A program made the translations under genes and the position numbers. Below, in pieces: positions 40,146 to 49,800 of a stretch of DNA of 64,000 bases; the stretch's first letter is position 1, and the number at the start of each line of letters is the position of its first letter. The stretch is from Nostoc carneum NIES-2107. GTDB lineage: Bacteria; Cyanobacteriota; Cyanobacteriia; Cyanobacteriales; Nostocaceae. Below the pieces are notes generated by a model that was not told the DNA's origin, searched no databases, and worked only from the letters and a program-made list of their open reading frames with translations. The DNA lies in assembly GCA_002368155.1 (NCBI GenBank), contig AP018180.1:5753430-5817429 (forward strand), written 5' to 3'.

Positions 40146-40385
40146 TTAATTTGGAGTACAGCGATCGCAAAAATGTGGACGGAATCTACAGAATTGCCTG
40201 CCTGTGAATGAGTGAGTCATACAATAAGGAAAGGTCGTTATTGGGACTCTACTTGCTTGGGAACTGGTTGATGATGCTTCAGTCGGCTCGGTTTTAGGTG
40301 AGAGAATAGTAGATAGCAGCTTAGGAAATGCCAAGCAAGCAATAGTACTGATGATTGTTAGCAATGCAGCATCCTGTACAACTAT
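40146..40385 (-). pseudogene. Degenerate relative of the 56-residue membrane protein
   Basis: The core LTIISTIACLAFPKLLSTIL and SPKTEP matches LTLLSTVICLSFPKLLSMIL of the gene at 39433-39603, and the leader GGGGGG is also kept. At the aligned start codon this copy has ATA instead of ATG, with a TGA two codons earlier. The first usable start is TTG at 40364, inside the helix. The tail is longer and Cys/Arg-rich, and probably reads through lost sequence. It may be decayed, or use a rare start. Confidence 0.55.
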
Positions 40386-40644
40386 AGGTAATCACCCCCC
40401 TGTGTAAATAGGTGGTCGCTTTGATTTACTTTCAGCAAATGTTGATGTCATTACAATTAATGTAATGACAGCCATTGCTTTAAGTCTATATAAGTGAATT
40501 TTACCATAAATATTTGTAAATGGAAGCCAGAACTTTCCGAAAATGTAGACACGGAAAGCATTGTGTATATTAAAGACATTTATTGAGACACAATAGCAAA
40601 ATCATCTCGAAAAACAGCAAATTTAGTACTTAGGTAATAGTGTG

Positions 40645-42618
40645 ATGTCAAAAACTCAATCGGCGGCGATTTACTTATCTAATATTAGTGAAGCAGAACG
40701 TTCAGCATTAAAGCGGTTACAAGATTACACCCATATCAATGCCATACCAGAAATTTGGCCCTTAGCAGCCAAGTCATTTGGGGATACAGTGGCGCTGCAC
40801 AATCCCCATGCGAAACCAGAGGTGGTGATTACTTACAAGCAGTTAGCAGAGCTAATTCAAAAATTTGCGGCTGGGTTACAGGTTTTAGGAGTCAAAGCAG
40901 GCGATCGCCTGTCGTTAATTGCCGATAATAGTCCCAGGTGGTTTGTAGCCGATCAAGGAATCATGACGGCTGGCGCTGTGGATGCGGTGCGGAGTTCCCA
41001 AGCCGAAAAGGAAGAATTACTGTTTATTGTGGCTAATAGCGGCAGTACAGGGCTAGTCCTAGAAGATTTAAAGACACTGCAAAAATTGCGCGATCGCCTC
41101 AACGATTTACCCGTGCAATTTGTGATTTTGCTTTCCGATGAGACACCACCAGAAGATAGTCTGAAAATCCTCAATTTTTCACAAGTCCTAGAAATTGGCG
41201 CTAACAATGCCTTGCAACCAGTTGAGTACAATCAAGACAATTTAGCCACACTCATTTATACTTCTGGTACTACAGGCAAACCCAAGGGTGTGATGCTAGC
41301 TCATAGCAATTTAATCCATCAAATCACAACTATGGGTACAGTAGTGCAGCCCCACATCGGTGATGTGGCTTTGAGTATCCTTCCGAGTTGGCATAGCTAT
41401 GAAAGAACCGTAGAGTATTTCTTACTTTCTCAGGGTTGTACTCAAATTTATACTAACTTGCGTGCCGTCAAAAACGATTTAAAAAACCGCAAACCCCATT
41501 TTATGGTAGCTGTACCGCGCTTATGGGAATCAATTTATGAAGGAGCGCAAAAACAGTTTCGCGAACAACCAGCTAATAAGCAACGCCTGATCAACTTTTT
41601 CTTTGAAAAGAGCGATCGCTATATTAAAGCCAAGCGCATTGCTGAAGGAGTCAGTTTAGAACATTTGGAATCCTCAGCATTAGAGAAATTAACCGCGAAA
41701 ATCCAAGCTGCGGCTTTATTTCCCCTCCATGCCTTGGGAGAACGGCTAGTTTATGCTAAAGTCCGTGAGGCAACAGGAGGGCGAATCAAGCAAGTCATTA
41801 GCGGTGGTGGCGCACTTCCCAAGCACATTGATATGTTTTTTGAAATTATTGGTGTAGAAATTTTGCAAGGCTATGGCTTAACCGAAACATCTCCTGTAAC
41901 TAATGTGCGCCGCCCTTGGCATAATGTCCGCGGTTCATCCGGTCAGACATTACCCGCAACAGAAACTAAAATTGTAGATCCAGAGACTCGCAAACCTCTA
42001 GCAATAGGGGAGCGAGGCTTGGTGTTATTGAAGGGGCCGCAAATTATGCAAGGCTATTACCAAAATCCCGAAGCGACAGCGAAAGCCATCGACGCTGACG
42101 GTTGGTTTGATAGCGGCGATTTGGGTTGGTTAACACCACAAAATGACTTAGTACTGACAGGCAGGGCAAAAGATACCATCGTCTTAACTAATGGGGAGAA
42201 TATCGAGCCGCAACCAATCGAAGACGCGTGTTTGCGATCGCCCTACATCGATCAGATTATGCTAGTTGGTCAAGATCAGCGTAGCCTTGGTGCATTGATT
42301 GTCCCCAATTTGGAAGCATTAGTAAAATGGGCAGAAACTCAAAATATTGATTTGAGTAAACCAAATGAAGATGTTACCGCCTCAGTCAGTCAAAAAATAG
42401 ACCTGGAGAGTAAAATAATCCAGGAATTATTTCGGAAGGAATTGAATCGGGAAGTGCAAAATCGTCCAGGCTATAGAGCAGATGACCGCATCGGCCCATT
42501 TAAGCTCATTCCAGAGCCGTTTTCTATTGAAAATGGTTTAATGACACAAACACTAAAAATCCGGCGACATATCGTCAGCGAACGCTATCGCGATATTGTT
42601 AACGCCATGTTTGCTTGA
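40645..42618 (+). CDS. aas: Acyl-ACP/long-chain acyl-CoA synthetase (AMP-forming)
   Basis: 657 residues from the ATG at 40645 (a GTG one codon earlier is in frame). The adenylation motif is LIYTSGTTGKPKGVMLAHSN (204-223 counting from the GTG). LQGYGLTETSPV, GWFDSGDLGWL and TGRAKDTIVLTNGENIEP complete the AMP-binding fold. Length and sequence style match cyanobacterial Aas, which re-attaches free fatty acids released from membranes to ACP. A few relatives use CoA instead, and the sequence alone does not decide. It is followed 39 bases later by the YlqD-like gene. Confidence 0.88.
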   Translation: MSKTQSAAIYLSNISEAERSALKRLQDYTHINAIPEIWPLAAKSFGDTVALHNPHAKPEVVITYKQLAELIQKFAAGLQVLGVKAGDRLSLIADNSPRWFVADQGIMTAGAVDAVRSSQAEKEELLFIVANSGSTGLVLEDLKTLQKLRDRLNDLPVQFVILLSDETPPEDSLKILNFSQVLEIGANNALQPVEYNQDNLATLIYTSGTTGKPKGVMLAHSNLIHQITTMGTVVQPHIGDVALSILPSWHSYERTVEYFLLSQGCTQIYTNLRAVKNDLKNRKPHFMVAVPRLWESIYEGAQKQFREQPANKQRLINFFFEKSDRYIKAKRIAEGVSLEHLESSALEKLTAKIQAAALFPLHALGERLVYAKVREATGGRIKQVISGGGALPKHIDMFFEIIGVEILQGYGLTETSPVTNVRRPWHNVRGSSGQTLPATETKIVDPETRKPLAIGERGLVLLKGPQIMQGYYQNPEATAKAIDADGWFDSGDLGWLTPQNDLVLTGRAKDTIVLTNGENIEPQPIEDACLRSPYIDQIMLVGQDQRSLGALIVPNLEALVKWAETQNIDLSKPNEDVTASVSQKIDLESKIIQELFRKELNREVQNRPGYRADDRIGPFKLIPEPFSIENGLMTQTLKIRRHIVSERYRDIVNAMFA

Positions 42619-42657
42619 TAATTCCACTTACCAAATATAGAGTGAACGTGAAACTTT

Positions 42658-43110
42658 ATGGATGCTTCCAAACCCCAACAATTGCTTCTGAAACGGATCG
42701 TGAATGTCAAAGTCATTGTCACTCCTCTGTGGAAAGAGGAAGTACAACAGCAATTGCAAGCGCAAATCAACCAAACCGATCAGCAATTGCAACAACTAGA
42801 CGTTGAAGGACAAAGAGCGATTACCGCCATTCAAAAGCAAAGTTTACAACCCCCAGGCCCCCAAACGCTCCAACAGATTGACAACATCCAGCTGCAAGTC
42901 AATCAAAAGAAAAGCGAACTGCTAGAACAGAAAAACCAATTCCTACAAAATCTCCAACAAGTCCAATATTTGGAATTAGATCAAGAAGTCAACCAATTCC
43001 AAATGGAAGGCTTTTTCCGCATCGAACCAGGCGATAACTTAATCAGCAAAACCCAAGTTGAAATCGTTATTCGCGATGGCATTGTCGAAGAAATTCGAGG
43101 AGATATCTAA
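42658..43110 (+). CDS. YlqD-like protein
   Basis: 150 residues. The N-terminal segment LLKRIVNVKVIVTPLWKEEV and the C-terminal GDNLISKTQVEIVIRDGIVE bracket a Gln-rich coiled coil (about 30-115). This is the layout of the YlqD family, of unknown function. The 39-base gap after aas suggests one operon. An intrinsic terminator follows at 43227. Confidence 0.72.
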   Translation: MDASKPQQLLLKRIVNVKVIVTPLWKEEVQQQLQAQINQTDQQLQQLDVEGQRAITAIQKQSLQPPGPQTLQQIDNIQLQVNQKKSELLEQKNQFLQNLQQVQYLELDQEVNQFQMEGFFRIEPGDNLISKTQVEIVIRDGIVEEIRGDI

Positions 43111-43226
43111 AAAATTTGTCAGCCATTAGTCATTTGTTAATGTTCTCCTGCTAATTACGGCATAACTCATGAAGAATGGCTAAAATGCCAGCATCTACTA
43201 ACATTATTTACTAGCTGTATTTTCAG

Positions 43227-43273
43227 CCCACGCACTTGCATTAAATTGGTAAACGCAAGGACGTGGGTTTTTT
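43227..43273 (+). terminator. Intrinsic terminator after the YlqD-like gene
   Basis: CCCACG...TTGC pairs with GCAA...CGTGGG and is followed directly by six T at 43268-43273. It lies 116 bases after the stop codon. Confidence 0.8.
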
Positions 43274-43618
43274 AATGGAATTGGTAATTGGTAATTGGTA
43301 ATTGGTAATTGGAATTTGAAAAATAATGTGATACATGGGTAGGGGCAAGGCATTGCCCATACGTGTCAACTTAAGCTAAAAGCTATATACGGCGGGCGTT
43401 ATACAAATACCTCGCGCCCTCATCCCCTAACCCCTTCTCCCCCGGGAGAAGGGGAACTAAATCTCTTGCTCCCCCAGGGGAAGGGAAATTAAATCTCTTG
43501 CTCCCCTCTCCCAGTGGGAGAGGGGCTAGGGGTGAGGGCGAAACCTTGCAACCAAGCGGGTTTCACGTTAATTTGACACCAATGATTATTGCTAAACTCC
43601 TACGAAAATTTGGTTTGT
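43274..43618. repeat. Spacer with heptads and palindromic CTCCCC repeats
   Basis: Bases 43279-43312 are GGTAATT heptads. 43318-43360 is a partial MITE (GGGGCAAGGCATTGCCC). 43420-43550 has CCTTCTCCCCCGGGAGAAGG and CCTCTCCCAGTGGGAGAGGG palindromes. There is no gene. Confidence 0.7.
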
Positions 43619-43797
43619 AGTCACCAACGTGATGATGTTGGTCACCAACGTGATGATGTTGGTCACCAACGTGACGATGTTGGTCACCAACGTGACGATG
43701 TTGGTCACCAACGTGACGATGTTGGTCACCAACGTGACGATGTTGGTCACCAATGCGACGATGTTCGTCACCAATATGACGATGTTCGTCATCTTCG
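43619..43797. repeat. 21-bp minisatellite, about 8.5 units
   Basis: The unit is GTCACCAACGTGAYGATGTTG; later units drift to GTCACCAATATGACGATGTTC. The period is a multiple of three, so several frames on both strands stay open and give false ORFs between 43563 and 43982 (7-residue repeats such as VTNVTML). There is no ribosome site and no conserved flank. Confidence 0.88.
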
Positions 43798-44131
43798 CAA
43801 ACCAATTCCCACAACATCATCATTACCATGCCCAATGCCCCATGCCCAATGCCCCATGCCCCATTTCCGGTAATTTACGGTCATGTTCCAAAAATCTTAT
43901 TGAAAAAATTCAAAATTCCAGAAATTATGCTGAACCGGAATTGAGGTTGTTTGAGGCAAGCTATTTAGGTAGGCATGATTAACCCTAGCTATATAGAGTG
44001 TTCTAACGAAAAAGGTTAAGGGAAAAAGGTAACGGTTTTCTCTTTTTTCCTGACCTTTTTCTCTTCTCAATTATAGTTATGTGCAATTGCCGGCTTAATT
44101 AACTTTTAAACTATTTTCGATTGGGTGCATT
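43798..44131. other. Spacer with ATGCCC heptads
   Basis: Bases 43829-43865 are ATGCCCA/ATGCCCC heptads. The remainder is the promoter side of the next gene. Confidence 0.6.
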
Positions 44132-44527
44132 ATGACGCGACAAAAACGCACATCTCGCGTGTTAGAAAAGGCTGTCTTGAGGGCGCATGGGTTTAAGGCA
44201 ATTGATCCCAATATGAATTTTGGGGAGGATTGCGACTTACAAAGTATGCTAGAGGAAATGGAGAAATTACGCAATAAGCTGGAAATTTATAATACGGCTT
44301 TAATTGTCATTGACTCTACTAAAAGCGAAATTGAGGAAATAGAGAAGGCTTTGGGCAACATTTCTGAGAGGTTGCTATTAGCGGTTGCTTGGAAATATGG
44401 TAACGATAGCAACGAATATAAGATGGCGGGTGGTGTGCGGAAAAGCGATCGCATTCGTAAAGGTACGGCTACTCGTCTGAAAGGTGGAAGTAAGGCGAAA
44501 CCTGAGGAAGATACGCCAACGGCTTAG
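44132..44527 (+). CDS. Intact coiled-coil paralogue of the frameshifted gene at 29387-29757
   Basis: 131 residues: basic N-terminus (TRQKRTSRVLEKAVLRAHGF), a helical coiled coil (~35-85, LRNKLEIYNTALIVIDSTKS) and a basic C-terminal tail (GGVRKSDRIRKGTATRLKGG) ending PTA. The basic ends could bind DNA or RNA, but no family is recognised. A second, frameshifted copy shows the gene exists at least twice and that the C-terminal GG-x-RKSDR stretch is conserved. Confidence 0.72.
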   Translation: MTRQKRTSRVLEKAVLRAHGFKAIDPNMNFGEDCDLQSMLEEMEKLRNKLEIYNTALIVIDSTKSEIEEIEKALGNISERLLLAVAWKYGNDSNEYKMAGGVRKSDRIRKGTATRLKGGSKAKPEEDTPTA

Positions 44528-44727
44528 GTAGTGTTGGGAATTGGTAATGGGTAATGGGTAATGGGTAATGGGTAATTGCATTACTCATTACCATCATCGT
44601 AGGGTGTGTTGTCGCGTAGCGCAACGCACCGTCAGAGATTATCAAGTGATGGAATGATTACAACCTTGTGAGCATTGGCGGTGCGTTACGGCAAAGCCTA
44701 ACGCACCCTACGGCTTCAATGCCAAGG
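44528..44727. repeat. Heptads and palindromic repeats
   Basis: 44540-44576 is GGTAATG heptads. 44597-44632 and 44681-44711 are GTAGGGTG(C/T)GTT palindromes, arranged as a long inverted pair around 44650. Confidence 0.7.
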
Positions 44728-46551
44728 TTATTGCTGTAATTCGGTGATTAAGTTGAGGATTTCGCGATAATATTGGGTATTGCCTTCTTTATAATATAGA
44801 TGGGCAGATTCTTGGAAATCGGTAATTGCGCGTTCGTAATGTCCGAGGTTGCGGTATATATCGGCACGGACAAGATAGGCTTCTGTCCAATGTGGTTGTA
44901 ATTGTAAGGCTTTGTTCAGGTCTTGGAGTGCGGTTTCTAAGTCGCCGATTAAGGAATAGCTGCGGCCTCGGTTATACCAATCTTCGGCAAAGTTAGGCTC
45001 AATGGCGATCGCCTGATTATAATCTTCGATGGCTGCTTCATAGTCTTCTAGGGCATAGTGGGCATTACCGCGATCGCTATAAAATGCGGCTGAATCGGGA
45101 TTGAATTTGATCGCTTGGGTATAATCTGCAACTGCACCTTCATATTCTTCCCAGGCGTAACGCAGGGAACCTCGGTTGTAATAAGCTTCAACTAATTCGC
45201 GGTTGAGTTTGATGGCTTGATTATAATCAGCCATTGCGCCTTGTTCATCCCCAATTTGGCGGCGGGCGTTGCCTCGATTACAATAAGCTTCGGAAAAGTC
45301 AGGTGCAATTTCTATGGCTTGGGTGTTATCGTTAATTGCACCTTGATAATCTTGTAAAGCTTCGCGGACGATGGCTCGACCATAGTAAGCTGTGGCTAAG
45401 TTGGCATCAAACATCAAAGCCCAATCATAATCTTTGATCGCCCCTTGATAGTCTCCAAGGCTACGACGAGCTGAGGCGCGATCGCAATATCCTTCTGCTA
45501 ATAAGGGGTTGAGTTGCAGTAATTTGGTGCTATCTTGAATGGCTTCTTGGTAATCTCCCATGCGGCGGCGGACGTTGGCACGTAAGCCGTAAACTAAATC
45601 TAAGGTGGGGTTTTCTTGCAATGCTTGGTTATAATCTGCGATCGCACCTTCATAGTCTCCTAAGGCGCTGCGGACTAAACCCCGTTCGTAGTAAGCTTGT
45701 ACATCATCGGGATTCAGGGCAATTGCTTGGTCTAAGTCGGCAATGGCTTGCTGATACTTTTCTAAATGAGCGTAAACTAAACCCCGATTATAGTAGGCTC
45801 CAGCAAATTTTGGGTTAAGTTCAATGGCGCGGTTGTAATCGGCAAGCGCTCTGGGATAATCTGTGAGAGCATAGCGGGCATTACCGCGATTATGGTAAGC
45901 TTCCGCTAAGTTTGGATCTAGCTGTAATGCTTGGTCATGGTCGGCAGTAGCTTGGATATACTCGCCTAAGATTTGGTAAACATTGCCGCGATTGGTGTAG
46001 GCAGCAGCAAAGTCAGGATGAAGCTGTAAAGCCTGATTAAAATCATCTATTGCCCCTTCATTATCACCGTGATCGCAACGCGCCACACCGCGATTATGGT
46101 AAGCATTAGCAATATCAACATCAATATATGTAGATAACTGGGGATTAATCTGAATTGCTTGCTGAAAATCAGCCAATGCTGTCTCGTAATTTCCCAGCGC
46201 AAAGTAAGCCTTACCTCGACTATGATAAGCTTCCGCCAGTTGGGGATTAATTTTTACAGCCTGGCAATAATCAGCGATCGCAGTTTCATAATCTTCTAAT
46301 AAATAATGGGCGTTCGCTCGGTTACAGTAAGCTTCGGCAAAATCAGGATTAATCGCCACAGCCCGACTAAAATCTGCGATCGCACTGTGATAATCTTTGA
46401 TTTCATTAATCAGAATCACTCCCCGGTTATAATAGGCTTCTGCATAGTCAGAATTAATTTGAATTGCTTGGGTATAATCAGCGATCGCCCCTTGATAGTC
46501 ACCTTGAGAATTCTTGTTAAAACCCTGATGAAAAAGATTTGTAGCATCCAT
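44728..46551 (-). CDS. TPR-repeat protein (about 17 repeats)
   Basis: 607 residues made almost wholly of 34-residue TPR units of the form AEAYYNRGxxxxxLxDYxxA followed by IADYxQAIxINP. The regular alternation suggests a long superhelical scaffold for protein-protein contacts. There is no signal peptide, so it is cytoplasmic. There is no catalytic domain. Repeat units are similar in DNA as well, pointing to expansion by duplication. It is monocistronic between repeat arrays. Partners are unknown. Confidence 0.93.
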   Translation of the reverse strand: MDATNLFHQGFNKNSQGDYQGAIADYTQAIQINSDYAEAYYNRGVILINEIKDYHSAIADFSRAVAINPDFAEAYCNRANAHYLLEDYETAIADYCQAVKINPQLAEAYHSRGKAYFALGNYETALADFQQAIQINPQLSTYIDVDIANAYHNRGVARCDHGDNEGAIDDFNQALQLHPDFAAAYTNRGNVYQILGEYIQATADHDQALQLDPNLAEAYHNRGNARYALTDYPRALADYNRAIELNPKFAGAYYNRGLVYAHLEKYQQAIADLDQAIALNPDDVQAYYERGLVRSALGDYEGAIADYNQALQENPTLDLVYGLRANVRRRMGDYQEAIQDSTKLLQLNPLLAEGYCDRASARRSLGDYQGAIKDYDWALMFDANLATAYYGRAIVREALQDYQGAINDNTQAIEIAPDFSEAYCNRGNARRQIGDEQGAMADYNQAIKLNRELVEAYYNRGSLRYAWEEYEGAVADYTQAIKFNPDSAAFYSDRGNAHYALEDYEAAIEDYNQAIAIEPNFAEDWYNRGRSYSLIGDLETALQDLNKALQLQPHWTEAYLVRADIYRNLGHYERAITDFQESAHLYYKEGNTQYYREILNLITELQQ

Positions 46552-46814
46552 AATTTAAATTGGTCATTTGTCATTTGGTAATGGGGCATAGGGCATAGGG
46601 CATAGGGCATTGGTAATTGGTAATTGGTAATTGGTAATTGGTAATTAGTAATTAGTAATTAGTAATTAGTGTTTGTTATTTCCCCAGTCCCCAGTCCCCA
46701 GTCCCCAATCCCCAGTCCCCAGTCCCCAATCCCCAGTCCCCAATCCCCAATCTTGATAAACTAAACGGAGAAACTATATTATTTTTAAGCTTTCTGCTAT
46801 CCATATAATTACTT
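46552..46814. repeat. Dense heptad array upstream of the hybrid kinase
   Basis: 46577-46610 is GGGCATA units, 46611-46668 is GGTAATT/AGTAATT heptads, and 46683-46752 is CCCCAGT/CCCCAAT heptads. The kinase promoter must lie within or very near this array. Confidence 0.8.
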
Positions 46815-49800
46815 ATGAGCCAGCCGCAGCGCACTGTTTTGATAGTTGATGATAACCCAGAAGATTGTGAGCTGTATCGGCAGTATTTTTTGCAAGACAG
46901 GGAATACCAATATACTGTTGTGGTAGCAGAATTGGGGCAAACTGGTTTACAACTCTGGCAGGTTCACCAACCAGATATTGTATTACTGGATTACCAACTA
47001 CCAGATATTGATGGCTTACAATTTCTCAAGCAACTGCAAGCAATTACCCGTCAGCTGTTGTTACCTGTAATTGTAGTTACAGGAGAGGGGAATGAAGCGA
47101 TCGCAGTGCAAGCAATGCAAGCAGGGGCGCAAAATTACTTAGTCAAAGGCGGAATTACTTCTGAGGAAATGCGCCTAGCTGTTAATGGGGCAATTGAGAA
47201 TTTACAGTTACGTACCCAACTGCAACAGCGCATCGAAAAAGAGCGATTAATTAACCAAATTACCCAACAAATTTATAAATCCTTAAATTTACATGAAATT
47301 CTGCAAATTACTGTCAATGAGGTGCGGCAATTCCTGCAGACAGATCGGGTAATTATTTTTCAGCTGTTTGCCGATGGTAATGGACAAGTAGTTGCAGAAG
47401 CGGTTGGGGAAAACTGCCAATCTGTGCTGGCTTCCGCAATTTTCGATCCCTGTCTAGCTGAGGAATATATTGAACGCTATCGTCAAGGACTGCTAAATCA
47501 AGAACCCAGTGCGGTTGAAGAGTATATCGAACGCTATCGTCAGGGATTAGTTACCGCCACAGCAGATATTGATGATGGTACTGTTGACCCTTGTCACAGG
47601 GAAATGCTAGCGCAGTTTCAAGTCCGGGCAAATTTGGTAGTACCAATTCTGCACGATCGCTATTTTTGGGGAATGTTAATTGCTCATCACTGTACAGCAC
47701 CCCGAAAATGGCAACAGTTAGAAGTTGATTCGCTGCAAGAATTGGCAACTCAGGTAAGTATTGCCATGCGACAGGCGGAAGCTTTACAGCAAGCACAAAC
47801 TGAACTGACTGAACGCAAACGCGCTGAGGCGATTTTACAAGAAAATGAACAAAGACTGCGGGTAGCCCTGGAAGCAGCCCGCATGGGGACTTGGGACTGG
47901 AATATCATTACAGGTGAAATTCAATGGTCTGCTAACTTAGAAGCTTTGTTTGGATATGCACCAGGTGAGTTTGATGGTAGGTATGAAACTTTTGTGTCTC
48001 GCCTACACCCAGACGATCGTGATCGCGTCCTCGCAGCAATTAAGACTGCTATCTCCACAGGTGCAGACTACAACATTGAATTTCGCGTAGTTTATCCCAA
48101 TGGCAATATACGTTGGGCTCTTAGCCAAGGTAAAGTTTTCACCAACGAGACAGGGCAAGCTGTACGCATGACGGGTGTAGATTTAGATATTACCGAACGC
48201 AAACACTCAGATGCAGAACTGCGAGAAAATGCCGCTTGGTTGAAACTGGCACAAAAAGCCACAAAATCAGGACTATGGGATTTAGACCTGACTACAGGTA
48301 AAGCCAAGATATCTGAAGAATACTGTACGCTGTTGGGGCTTGACCCCAGTATCAAAGAAATTAGGGGTGATGAGTGGTTGCAGTGGGTACATCCTGACGA
48401 CCGCAGCCGCATCAGCGAGTATGTTGGTCAAATGATGCGTGAGCGACGGCAATATTATGATACAGAGTTCCGCGTCTTGCATCCTGATGGCGAGTACTGG
48501 TTGGCTGGGAGAGCGCAGGTTTTCTACGATACAGCTGGCAACGCTGTGCGTAAAACAGGTAATGTGCAAGATATCACAGAACGCAAACGGGCTGAAGCCG
48601 ACCTGCGAGAAAGCGAACGCCGCAATGCAACTTTAGCAGAAGCAGTACCAGTAGCCATTTTTCGCTTTGATACCAACCATAACTGTATTTATGTCAACAA
48701 TCGCTGGTCAGAAATTATGGGTAGACCAACGCATACAGCATTAGGCTTGGGATGGATAGAAACCTTACACCCAGAAGACCGCGATCGCATTGTTAGGGAA
48801 GCACCACCAATATTAAAGCCAGGAGAATCCTATCAGAATGAAACCAGGTGCGTACGCCCAGATGGTAGCGTTGTCTGGGTATACGCCCAGATATTACCGG
48901 AAACTGACTCTAATGGTAATGTGATTGGCAACATCGGCACCCTCACGGATATTACTGAGCGCAAACAAGCTGAGGAAGAACTGCGGCAAACTGAAGAGTT
49001 TAACCAACGGATGCTAGCTAGCAGTAAAGACTGTATAAAAGTCTTAGACTTAGATGGCAGACTTTTATACATGAATCCCGGTGGTCTCTGTCTGTTAGAA
49101 ATCGATGACCTCACACCTCTGCTCCACACAGAATGGCGCTGTTTCTGGGAAGGAGCAATGAGGCAAGAAGCAGAGAATGCGATCGCCATAGCTAAAGCTG
49201 GCGAATTGGCGAGATTTCAGGGTTATTGCCCCACCGCCAAAGGTACGCCGAAATGGTGGGATGTCGTACTCACACCCATCCGCAATCCCTCCGGGCAAGT
49301 CATACAAATATTATGCATCTCTCGCGATATTACCGATTACAAACAAGCTGAAGAAACTATTCGCCAAAGTGAAGCCCGTTACCGCTACTTGGCAGAAGCT
49401 ATTCCCCACCTTGTCTGGACTTGTGATGCTCATGGCTATTGTGACTATGTTAACCAACGATTATGTGAATATACTGGATTAACATTTGAGCAAGCCTTGG
49501 GTTTTGGTTGGCTAGCAGCCGTGCATCCAGAAGATATGCCAGAATCTCAAGGCTTGTGGCACAATGCTGTTGCAAATAGCACTTTCTATAAACATGAATA
49601 TCGCTTCCGTCGTAACTCAGATGGTAGTTATCGTTGGCATTTAATTTTGGGCTTACCCCTCACTGATAAACAAGGACGGGTGGTGAAATGGTTTGGTACC
49701 TGTACAGACATTCACGATCAAAAAGAATTAGAAATCGAACGCGATCGCATTTTAGAATTAGAACAAGTCGCCCGCAATGAAGCCGAAAAAGCCAACCGCG

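Noticed and set aside
43563-43982. Four overlapping open frames on both strands
   Set aside because: All arise from the 21-bp repeat; no start signal or conserved flank.
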